This document shows, piece after piece, positions 24,179 to 31,410 of a stretch of DNA of 64,000 bases. Made by a program: the position numbers and the translations under genes. This stretch comes from Burkholderiales bacterium. Lineage in GTDB: Bacteria; Pseudomonadota; Gammaproteobacteria; Burkholderiales; SHXO01. A model generated the notes under the pieces. That model was not told the origin of the DNA and did not search any database. It saw only the letters and a program-made list of their open reading frames with translations. Position 1 is the stretch's first letter. Every line of letters begins with the position of its first letter. The stretch is from assembly GCA_020854105.1 (NCBI GenBank), contig JADZGB010000043.1, forward strand, positions 248,001 to 312,000, read 5' to 3'.

Positions 24179-24205
24179 ACATGTCGCGCTTCAAGCGCGA
24201 CATGT
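24179..24205. other. Strong hairpin between recR and rluB
   Basis: Arms ACATGTCGCGC (24179-24189) and GCGCGACATGT (24195-24205) are perfect complements around a 5-nt loop. There is no T-run on either side, so it is more likely an mRNA-processing or stabilising hairpin, or a protein site, than an intrinsic terminator. Confidence 0.6.
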
Positions 24206-24252
24206 TCGTTCGGTTGGCGCTCGCGGTCAATGGGCAGCGTGCACGGCGCGCG

Positions 24253-24852
24253 TCAGCGTAGTGCGCGCCGCTCGATCAGCGCCTGCGCCAGGGTTCCGCT
24301 ATCGACGTGTTCCAGTTCGCCTCCCACCGGCAGACCGCGTGCGATGCGGCTCACTGTCATGCCGCGCGCGCGCAGCAGTTCACCGATGTAGTGCGCGGTG
24401 GCCTCGCCCTCCACCGTGAAGTTGGTCGCGAGGATGACTTCGCCCACCTCGGCATCGGCGGCACGCTTGAGCAGCCGGTCGAGATGGATGTCGCGCGGAC
24501 CGATTCCATCCAGCGGAGACAGCCGGCCCATCAGCACGAAGTACTGGCCGCGGAAGCAGTGGGTCTGTTCCATCATGAGCAGGTCTGCAGGCGTCTCAAC
24601 CACGCACAGCAGGCTGTTGTCCCGGCGCGGGGACGCGCAGGTCTCGCACACCGGCGATTCGGCGAAGGTGTTGCAGCGTTCGCAGTGCCGAATCATCGCC
24701 AGTGCGCGCTCGAGCGACTGGCTGAGCCGGGCGGCACCGGCCTGGTCGCGCTGCAGCAGGTGATAGGCCATGCGCTGGGCGGACTTGGGACCGACGCCGG
24801 GCAGGCAGCGCAGTGCCTGGATCAGCGCATCCAGGCTGGAAGGACTTTGCAT
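24253..24852 (-). CDS. recR: Recombination mediator RecR
   Basis: A 199-residue protein of the RecFOR pathway, which loads RecA on gapped DNA. It shows the N-terminal helix-hairpin-helix ([20 protein letters not shown]), the four-Cys zinc finger (CERC ... CETC, 56-71) and a Toprim domain ([15 protein letters not shown]). It lies 30 bp downstream of ybaB in the conserved dnaX-ybaB-recR string. Confidence 0.97.
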   Translation of the reverse strand: MQSPSSLDALIQALRCLPGVGPKSAQRMAYHLLQRDQAGAARLSQSLERALAMIRHCERCNTFAESPVCETCASPRRDNSLLCVVETPADLLMMEQTHCFRGQYFVLMGRLSPLDGIGPRDIHLDRLLKRAADAEVGEVILATNFTVEGEATAHYIGELLRARGMTVSRIARGLPVGGELEHVDSGTLAQALIERRALR

Positions 24853-24882
24853 GCGATGTGTCCGGACGATCCCGTCGCGGGA

Positions 24883-25209
24883 TCAGAACGGCAGCTTGAA
24901 GCCTGGCGGCAGACCCATGCCGGATGCCACGCCCGCCATCTTCTCCTGGGTCGTGCTCTCGACCTTGCGCACGGCGTCGTTCACCGCGGCCGCCATCAGA
25001 TCCTCGAGCATGTCCTTGTCGTCGGCAAGCAGGCTGGGATCGATGCTCACGCGCTTGACGTCGTGCTTGCAGGTCATCACCACCTTGACCAGACCCGCCC
25101 CCGACTGTCCCTCCACCTCGACGGTGGCAAGCTGCTCCTGCAGCTTGCGCATGTTCTCCTGCATTTGCTGGGCCTGCTTCATCAGCCCGGCCAATTGACC
25201 CTTCATCAT
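24883..25209 (-). CDS. ybaB: YbaB/EbfC family nucleoid-associated protein
   Basis: A 108-residue dimeric DNA-binding protein. The Met/Gln-rich start ([20 protein letters not shown]) and the [20 protein letters not shown] core are typical. It sits between dnaX and recR as in most proteobacteria. ATG codons at 25209 and 25206 are both possible starts. Confidence 0.93.
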   Translation of the reverse strand: MMKGQLAGLMKQAQQMQENMRKLQEQLATVEVEGQSGAGLVKVVMTCKHDVKRVSIDPSLLADDKDMLEDLMAAAVNDAVRKVESTTQEKMAGVASGMGLPPGFKLPF

Positions 25210-25254
25210 GATCCTATCCTTTCTCTCGAGTCAGGCGTGGCGCACACCGTGCAA

Positions 25255-26895
25255 TCAGGCATCGGCCGGCCGGCGCGCCTGCGCATCGCCCGCCGGCCGT
25301 ATGGATTCGTCCGCGACCCGGGCGTCGAAGCTCTCCACCAGTTCGCGCACGAAGGGATCGCGGTCGATCGCCTCGATCGCGCTGCGCTGGCGCGCCTGGC
25401 GCTCCCGGTCCTCGACTTGCGCCGGCGTCGCGCCGGCCGGGTCACCGAGGTGGAACTCGATCTGCACCGGACGCCCGAGGTGCTCGCCCAGGACGCTCTG
25501 CAGCTTGTCCCGGTACGGCTTGTCCAGCAGGTGCTTGTGTGCCACCGCCACGCGCAGATCGACACGCGCGCCGCGAACCCCGATCAGTTCGGTGTGCTGG
25601 GCAAGCATGCGCGCCATGCCGCCGAGCTTGAGGGAGACCACGAGATCGGCCCATCGCGCCGGATCGAGCCTGGCATCGGGAGCGGGGGCAGCCGTGACCG
25701 TTTCGGACCCAGGCCGTTGCGGCGCGGTCCCCGCACCCGCCACGGCAGGACCGCGCACCGCCTGTCCAGCCGGGCGCGCGGGCGCACTCGCCTGCGGCGC
25801 ATCCCCGGCAGCAGGCTCGGGCATGAACGCGAGCATGCGCAACAGGGTCATGGTGAATCCGGCATACTCGTCCGGTGCCAGCGGCAATTCGCTGCGGCCC
25901 TGCACCGCGATCTGGTAGTACAGCTGCAGATCCTCGGCCGCGAAGGTGCCGGCCAGTGCCTCCAGCCGGCTGCGCTCGGGAGCGTCGGAATCGATCGCCT
26001 CGGGCACGGCCTGGAACAGTGCCAGGCGGTGCAGCAGCGCCGCCAGATCCTGCAGGGCGCTCTCGAACGAGACTCCGCACTCCTGCATGCCGTCGGCAGC
26101 CGCGAGCAGTTCCGGACCGGATGCCTGCGACAATGCCTCGAGCAGCTGGAACAGGAACTCCTCCCCCACCGTGCCGAGCATCTCGCGCACCGCAGTCTCG
26201 AGCACCCTGCCGCCGCCGTGCGCGATCGCCTGGTCGAGCAGGCTCAGGCCATCACGCATGCTGCCCTGCGCCGCGCGCGCGATCAGCGGCAGTGCGCCGT
26301 GTTCGAACTCGATCTGCTCGCGCCCCAGCACGGTGGCGAGCTGATCACGGATCTGCGCGAGCGGAATCTGCTTCAGGTTGAACTGCAGGCAGCGCGACAG
26401 CACCGTCACCGGCACCTTCTGCGGGTCGGTGGTGGCCAGGATGAACTTCACGTGCTCCGGCGGCTCCTCGAGCGTCTTCAACATGGCGTTGAACGCCGAG
26501 CGCGAGAGCATGTGCACTTCGTCGATGATGTAGACCTTGAAGCGCGCGCGCGTCGGCGCGTAGAGCGCGTTCTCGAGCAGGTCGCGCATCTGGTCGACCT
26601 GCGTGTTGGAGGCTGCGTCCAGTTCGATCAGGTCGACGAAGCGGCCGCCGTCGATCTCCCTGCAGGTGCTGCACTCGCCGCACGGGCTGGCCGTCACCCC
26701 CGTCTCACAGTTGAGCGCCTTCGCCATCACCCGCGCGAGCGTGGTCTTGCCGACTCCGCGCGTGCCCGTCATCAGGTAGGCGTGGTGCAACCGGTTCTGC
26801 TCGAGCGCGTTGCGCAGGGCGCGCACCACGTGCTCCTGGCCCACCATCTCGGCGAAGCTGCGAGGACGCCACTTGCGGGCGAGCGCGAGCGTCAT
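25255..26895 (-). CDS. dnaX: DNA polymerase III subunit gamma/tau
   Basis: A 546-residue clamp-loader ATPase. Walker A is GTRGVGKTT, the zinc module CGECSTC follows, then DEVHMLSRSAFNAMLKTLEE (Walker B/DEVH box). The C-terminal third is the Pro/Ala-rich linker and tau domain that contacts polymerase and helicase. The start is the ATG at 26895 (MTLALARKWRPRSFAEMVGQ). I see no A-rich slippery sequence that would produce gamma by frameshifting. Confidence 0.96.
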   Translation of the reverse strand: MTLALARKWRPRSFAEMVGQEHVVRALRNALEQNRLHHAYLMTGTRGVGKTTLARVMAKALNCETGVTASPCGECSTCREIDGGRFVDLIELDAASNTQVDQMRDLLENALYAPTRARFKVYIIDEVHMLSRSAFNAMLKTLEEPPEHVKFILATTDPQKVPVTVLSRCLQFNLKQIPLAQIRDQLATVLGREQIEFEHGALPLIARAAQGSMRDGLSLLDQAIAHGGGRVLETAVREMLGTVGEEFLFQLLEALSQASGPELLAAADGMQECGVSFESALQDLAALLHRLALFQAVPEAIDSDAPERSRLEALAGTFAAEDLQLYYQIAVQGRSELPLAPDEYAGFTMTLLRMLAFMPEPAAGDAPQASAPARPAGQAVRGPAVAGAGTAPQRPGSETVTAAPAPDARLDPARWADLVVSLKLGGMARMLAQHTELIGVRGARVDLRVAVAHKHLLDKPYRDKLQSVLGEHLGRPVQIEFHLGDPAGATPAQVEDRERQARQRSAIEAIDRDPFVRELVESFDARVADESIRPAGDAQARRPADA

Positions 26896-26945
26896 CGGCA
26901 GACCGGCGCAGCCGCGGCGCAGGCGTGCACCTGCACCGCGGCAAA

Positions 26946-27048
26946 GGGGTGGCGAGCCGTTCCCCCGGCACTTGCAGTAAATAGCTGTGGCTGCTTCCTT
27001 CCGGACCTGACCAGATTCACTACCCTGCAATGCGGGGCGGCCCGCCAT
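26946..27048 (-). ncRNA. ffs: 4.5S / signal recognition particle RNA (bacterial small type)
   Basis: The universally conserved SRP apical loop is present on the minus strand at 27012-26989 (GGTCAGGTCCGGAAGGAAGC and AGCC). The flanks pair as the expected long helix: the 5' side starting GGCGGGCCG near 27046 pairs with the 3' side CGGCTCGCC near 26954. It binds Ffh to target membrane proteins. Location immediately upstream of dnaX on the same strand is usual in proteobacteria. Ends are estimated from the helix, plus or minus a few bases. Confidence 0.95.
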
Positions 27049-27135
27049 TGAACCGTACGACGCGCGTCTGTCGCCGCGCGGGCGCGTATGCGAGGCGACC
27101 GGTAGCCGATGGGCATGCGCGCGGGAGCCGTGCCC

Positions 27136-28662
27136 TCAGACCGGCACGACGGCAATCTTCCCGATCTTCGCACGCCAGTGTGCGGGACCGGTCTCGTGCA
27201 CGGACTCGCCGGCAGCATCCACCGCCACCGTGACCGGCATGTCCTTCACCTCGAACTCGTAGATCGCCTCCATGCCCAGGTCGGCGAAGGCGACGACCCG
27301 CGAGGCCTTGATTGCCTTGGAGACGAGGTACGCGGCGCCGCCCACCGCCATCAGGTACACCGCCCGGTGCCTGCGGATCGCCTCGATCGCCACCGGACCG
27401 CGCTCGCCCTTGCCGATCATGCCCAGCAGGCCGGTCTTCTCGAGCATCATGTCCACGAACTTGTCCATGCGGGTGGCGGTGGTGGGTCCGGCCGGCCCCA
27501 CCACCTCGTCGCGCACCGGATCAACCGGTCCGACGTAGTAGATGAAGCGGCCCTTCAGGTCTACGCCCTCGGGCAGAGCCTCCCCCCTGGCGAATAGGTC
27601 GGCGATGCGCTTGTGCGCGGCATCGCGCCCGGTGAGCAGCTTGCCGGACAGCAGCAAGGTCTCGCCCGGTTTCCACTGTGCGATCTGCTCGCGGGTGACT
27701 GTGGCCAGATCGACCCGCCGCGCACTGGGCGAGGGCTTCCATTCGACCTTGGGCCAGCGCGACAGATCCGGTGCCTCCAGCTTCGCGGGCCCGCTGCCGT
27801 CCAGGGTGAAGTGCGCGTGACGCGTGGCCGCACAGTTCGGAATCATCGCCACCGGCAGCGAGGCGGCGTGCGTCGGATAATCGAGGATCTTGACGTCCAG
27901 CACCGTGCTCAGACCGCCCAGCCCCTGCGCACCGATGCCCAGAGCATTGACCTTGTCGTGGATCTCGATGCGCAGCTCCTCCAGGCGGTTGGCGGGGCCG
28001 CGCGCCTTGAGCTCGTGCATGTCGATCGGCTCCATCAGCGCCTCCTTGGCCATCACCATGGCCTTCTCGGCGCTGCCGCCGATGCCGATGCCCAGCATGC
28101 CGGGCGGGCACCAGCCCGCGCCCATGGTAGGCACCGTCTTCACCACCCAGTCCACGATGCTGTCGGACGGGTTGAGCATGACCAGCTTGCTCTTGTTCTC
28201 CGAGCCACCGCCCTTGGCCGATACCGTCACCTCGACCGTGTCGCCCGGCACCACTTCCATGTGGATGACGGCGGGCGTGTTGTCGCGCGTGTTCCTGCGC
28301 GCACCGGCCGGGTCCGCCATCAGCGATGCCCGCAGCACGTTGTCCGGGTGCGTGTAGGCGCGGCGCACGCCCTCGTTGATCATGTCGGCCACGCCCATGG
28401 TGGCGCCTTCCCAGCGCACGTCCATGCCGATCCGCACGAAGGCGACCACGATGCCCGTGTCCTGGCAGATCGGCCGCCTGCCCTCGGCGCACATGCGCGA
28501 GTTGGTGAGGATCTGCGCGATCGCGTCGCGCGCCGCCAGCGACTCCTCGGCCTGATACGCCTGGCCCAGCGCCTCGATGTAGTCGAGCGGGTGGAAGTAC
28601 GAGATGAATTGGAGCGCGTCGGCGACGCTCTCGATGAGATCGGACTGTCTGATCGTGCTCAT
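27136..28662 (-). CDS. fumA: Class I fumarate hydratase (single-chain, 4Fe-4S)
   Basis: A 508-residue iron-sulfur hydro-lyase interconverting fumarate and malate. N-terminal alpha-type domain (1 to about 300) carries the cluster Cys in RRPICQDTG, in GAGWCPPGM and in MIPNCAATRH. The C-terminal beta-type domain (about 330-508) includes GPTTATRMDKFVDMMLEKTG. The ATG at 28662 (MSTIRQSDLIESVADAL) gives the standard length. Related TtdAB tartrate dehydratase is normally split in two genes, so fumarase is the likelier function. It diverges from acsA. Confidence 0.92.
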   Translation of the reverse strand: MSTIRQSDLIESVADALQFISYFHPLDYIEALGQAYQAEESLAARDAIAQILTNSRMCAEGRRPICQDTGIVVAFVRIGMDVRWEGATMGVADMINEGVRRAYTHPDNVLRASLMADPAGARRNTRDNTPAVIHMEVVPGDTVEVTVSAKGGGSENKSKLVMLNPSDSIVDWVVKTVPTMGAGWCPPGMLGIGIGGSAEKAMVMAKEALMEPIDMHELKARGPANRLEELRIEIHDKVNALGIGAQGLGGLSTVLDVKILDYPTHAASLPVAMIPNCAATRHAHFTLDGSGPAKLEAPDLSRWPKVEWKPSPSARRVDLATVTREQIAQWKPGETLLLSGKLLTGRDAAHKRIADLFARGEALPEGVDLKGRFIYYVGPVDPVRDEVVGPAGPTTATRMDKFVDMMLEKTGLLGMIGKGERGPVAIEAIRRHRAVYLMAVGGAAYLVSKAIKASRVVAFADLGMEAIYEFEVKDMPVTVAVDAAGESVHETGPAHWRAKIGKIAVVPV

Positions 28663-28716
28663 GAACCGGTACTCGCCCGCGGGATGGCCGCACCGTGCGG
28701 CTCGGACAAGCGCGCA

Positions 28717-28722
28717 ATTGTA
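28717..28722 (-). promoter_or_regulatory. Candidate -10 element of fumA
   Basis: TACAAT on the minus strand, about 55 bp upstream of the fumA ATG in the divergent fumA-acsA gap. The -35 region is poor (GCATTC at 17-bp spacing). Confidence 0.3.
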
Positions 28723-28781
28723 CCATCGCGATCCGCGATGAATGCCCTCGGATCGCCGGCCGGCAGCGCAGCCCTTGCCGA

Positions 28782-28787
28782 TATAAT
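28782..28787 (+). promoter_or_regulatory. -10 element (TATAAT) of acsA
   Basis: A perfect TATAAT 42 bp before the acsA ATG, followed by a strong ribosome site (GAGGAGGGGGAG). The -35 region shows no consensus match. Confidence 0.45.
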
Positions 28788-28828
28788 CAACCGTCGCAGA
28801 AGAATGCACGCCGAGGAGGGGGAGCGTC

Positions 28829-30796
28829 ATGAGCACCATCGAATCCGTCCTGCAGGAATCCCGCCTGTTCCCGCCCCCCGAGGGCTTCGTCCGCACGGCG
28901 AACGTCTCCGGCATGGCCGCCTACCAGGCGCTGTGCGACGAGGCCTCGCGCGACTACGAGGGCTTCTGGGCGCGGCTGGCGCACGAGCACCTGCTGTGGC
29001 ACGAGCCGTTCCAGCAGACGCTCGACGAGAGCAACCCGCCGTTCTTCAAGTGGTTCGCGGACGGGCGCCTGAACGTCTCCTACAACTGCCTGGACCGCCA
29101 CCTCGAATCGCAGCCGGACAAGGTCGCGATCATCTTCGAGGCCGACGACGGTTCCGTGACCCGGATCACCTACAGGCAGCTCTACCAGCGCGTGTGCCAG
29201 TTCGCCAACGGACTGAGGAAGCTCGGCATCGGCAAGGGCGATCGGGTCATCATCTACCTGCCGATGAGCATCGAGGCAGTGGTGGCCATGCAAGGCTGCG
29301 CGCGCATCGGCGCCACCCACTCGGTGGTGTTCGGCGGCTTCTCCGCCAAGAGCCTGCAGGAGCGCATCATCGATGTCGGCGCGGTGGCGGTGATCACCGC
29401 CGACGGCCAGATGCGCGGCGGGCGCGAGATCCCGCTCAAGCCGGCGGTGGACGAAGCCTTCGCCATGGGCGGGTGCGACGCGGTGAAGAACGTGATCGTG
29501 TACCGGCGCACCGGCGGTAACGTGCACTTCCACCCGCCGCGCGACAAGTGGTGGCACGACGTCATCCGCGACCAGCCGCAGGTGTGCGAGCCCGAGTGGG
29601 TCGACGCCGAGCACCCGCTGTTCGTTCTCTACACCTCGGGCTCCACCGGCAAGCCGAAGGGCGTGCAGCACTCCAGCGCGGGGTACCTGCTGCAGGCGAT
29701 TCTGTCCATGAAGTGGGCCTTCGACTACAAGCCCACCGACGTGTTCTGGTGCACGGCGGACGTGGGATGGGTCACCGGCCACACCTACATCACCTACGGA
29801 CCGCTCGCCGTGGGTGCCACCGAAGTCATGTTCGAGGGCGTTCCGACCTGGCCGGATGCCGGACGATTCTGGAAGATGATCCAGGATCACGCGGTCAGCG
29901 TGTTCTACACCGCGCCCACTGCCATCCGCTCGTTGATCAAGGCGGGGCCCGAGCTGCCCCGCAAGTACGACCTGTCCAGCCTGCGCCTGCTGGGCAGCGT
30001 GGGCGAGCCGATCAATCCCGAAGCGTGGATGTGGTACCACACCACGGTGGGCGGCGGCCGCTGCCCGATCGTGGACACCTGGTGGCAGACCGAGACCGGC
30101 GCTCACATGATCACCCCGCTGCCGGGTGCGATGAGTCTCAAGCCGGGGTCGTGCACCCTGCCCCTTCCCGGTGTCATGGCCGACGTGGTGGACGAGACCG
30201 GTCACAGCGTGGAGAAGGGAAAGGGCGGCATCCTGGTGATCAAGCGCCCGTGGCCGGCGATGATCCGCACCATCTGGGGCGATCCGGAGCGCTTCAGGAA
30301 GAGCTACTACCCGGAGGACTTCAAGGGCAAGTACTACCTCGCCGGCGACGGTGCGAACCGCGATCAGGACGGCTACTTCTGGATCATGGGCCGCATCGAC
30401 GACGTGCTCAACGTCTCCGGCCATCGTCTGGGCACGATGGAGATCGAGTCGGCACTGGTTGCCAACCCGCTCGTGGCCGAAGCGGCGGTGGTTGGCAAGC
30501 CGCACGACGTCAAGGGCGAGGCCGTGGTGGCCTTCGTGGTGCTCAAGGGCCCACGCCCCGAGGGCGCGGCCGCACAGGAGATCGCGGCGAAGCTGCGCGA
30601 CTGGGTCGGCCAGGAGATCGGCCCGATCGCCAAGCCCGACGAGATCCGCTTCGGCGAGAACCTCCCCAAGACCCGCTCGGGCAAGATCATGCGCCGCCTG
30701 CTGCGCGCACTGGCCAAGGGCGAGGAGATTACGCAGGACGTCTCGACCCTGGAGAATCCGGCGATTCTGGAGCAGTTGAAGGCCGCAGTGCGTTAG
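28829..30796 (+). CDS. acsA: Acetyl-coenzyme A synthetase
   Basis: A 655-residue AMP-forming acyl-CoA synthetase activating acetate to acetyl-CoA. It shows the adenylation P-loop [16 protein letters not shown], the substrate-pocket Trp in [20 protein letters not shown] and the hinge [20 protein letters not shown]. The C-terminal [11 protein letters not shown] contains the catalytic lysine that Pat/CobB-type enzymes acetylate and deacetylate. Length and the WWQTETG motif favour acetate over propionate. Confidence 0.95.
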   Translation: MSTIESVLQESRLFPPPEGFVRTANVSGMAAYQALCDEASRDYEGFWARLAHEHLLWHEPFQQTLDESNPPFFKWFADGRLNVSYNCLDRHLESQPDKVAIIFEADDGSVTRITYRQLYQRVCQFANGLRKLGIGKGDRVIIYLPMSIEAVVAMQGCARIGATHSVVFGGFSAKSLQERIIDVGAVAVITADGQMRGGREIPLKPAVDEAFAMGGCDAVKNVIVYRRTGGNVHFHPPRDKWWHDVIRDQPQVCEPEWVDAEHPLFVLYTSGSTGKPKGVQHSSAGYLLQAILSMKWAFDYKPTDVFWCTADVGWVTGHTYITYGPLAVGATEVMFEGVPTWPDAGRFWKMIQDHAVSVFYTAPTAIRSLIKAGPELPRKYDLSSLRLLGSVGEPINPEAWMWYHTTVGGGRCPIVDTWWQTETGAHMITPLPGAMSLKPGSCTLPLPGVMADVVDETGHSVEKGKGGILVIKRPWPAMIRTIWGDPERFRKSYYPEDFKGKYYLAGDGANRDQDGYFWIMGRIDDVLNVSGHRLGTMEIESALVANPLVAEAAVVGKPHDVKGEAVVAFVVLKGPRPEGAAAQEIAAKLRDWVGQEIGPIAKPDEIRFGENLPKTRSGKIMRRLLRALAKGEEITQDVSTLENPAILEQLKAAVR

Positions 30797-30797
30797 C

Positions 30798-30825
30798 TTT
30801 ACAGGGTCGGGAGGCGTGGTTTATC
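30798..30825 (+). promoter_or_regulatory. Candidate promoter of tRNA-Ser
   Basis: TTTACA (5/6 to the -35 consensus) at 30798-30803, 16 bp, then TTTATC (weak -10) at 30820-30825. It begins two bases after the acsA stop and about 60 bp before the mature tRNA. Confidence 0.3.
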
Positions 30826-30884
30826 CTCTCGGCCCTTCTGCGCACGGCCTGCGCCATGCGCGCACCGGGCCAGTGAGCAGCAGC

Positions 30885-30976
30885 GGAGAGATGACCGAGC
30901 GGCTGAAGGTGCACGCCTGGAAAGCGTGTGTACGGCTTAAACCGTACCGAGGGTTCGAATCCCTCTCTCTCCGCCA
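30885..30976 (+). tRNA. tRNA-Ser (anticodon GGA)
   Basis: Acceptor stem GGAGAGA/TCTCTCC, discriminator G and encoded CCA. The anticodon arm ACGC-CTGGAAA-GCGT has GGA at 30919-30921. The long variable arm (TACGGCTTAAACCGTA) marks a class II tRNA, and the T-arm is GAGGG-TTCGAAT-CCCTC. It reads UCC and UCU serine codons. Confidence 0.98.
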
Positions 30977-31014
30977 GATCAACAAAGCCGGCCTTGCGCC
31001 GGCTTTGTTGATCT
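30976..31014 (+). terminator. 17-bp perfect hairpin directly after tRNA-Ser
   Basis: Arms 30976-30992 and 30998-31014 are perfect complements with a 5-nt loop. The left arm begins at the last base of the encoded CCA. No long T-run follows; it could be the 3' end of the tRNA transcript or its processing signal. Confidence 0.65.
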
Positions 31015-31410
31015 GATGGGAGATAGACGGACGAGAAGCCTCGCCAGGGTTCGACTAGCACACCGCAGGTGTGCTGGACGCCCGCAGGGCGGTCCCGAGC
31101 GTAAGCGAGGGATGACGGATCGCCGTAAGGCGAGCCGGCACAATCCCTCTCTTGGCGGGAGAGAACCGTCGCCCCGGCGCGTGACAGCCTGCCCCGGAGT
31201 GCCTTAATCCGGGTCCGGGGCCCAGCGCCCAGCGAAATGGTAGTTCTCCACTGCCGGCTTTCGCCGGGATGACGAGCGCGTTTGTGCTTCCGTGCACGAC
31301 GCCGGCCATGCATGCGCACCGCCCGGATCCGCGTGGTGGGCCATGACCTCGAACTGACGCCAACGCCCGCTCGCCTCTACAATCACCGCAGTTCCTGACG
31401 AGGGCCGACC
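31015..31410. repeat. Gene-free stretch with an intergenic repeat element (copy A)
   Basis: No gene is visible in these 396 bp. Positions 31166-31274 match a second copy at 53347-53434 in three blocks: CCGTCGCCCCGGCGC, CCGGGGCCCAGC and CCGGCTT followed by CGCCGGGATGACG. The blocks form nested inverted repeats (CCCGGC...GCCGGG). A GAGGG-type start for the next gene lies at the right end. The repeat resembles the dispersed GC-rich palindromic elements common in proteobacterial intergenic DNA. Confidence 0.7.

Noticed and set aside
25255..26895. Programmed frameshift in dnaX producing gamma
   Set aside because: No A-rich slippery heptamer with a downstream hairpin was seen in the frame.
30950..31152. 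Possible att site: part of the tRNA-Ser 3' end (AATCCCTCTCT) recurs near 31143
   Set aside because: Only about 11 bases match, and no integrase or element lies between the copies; chance or GC-rich repeat content is enough to explain it.
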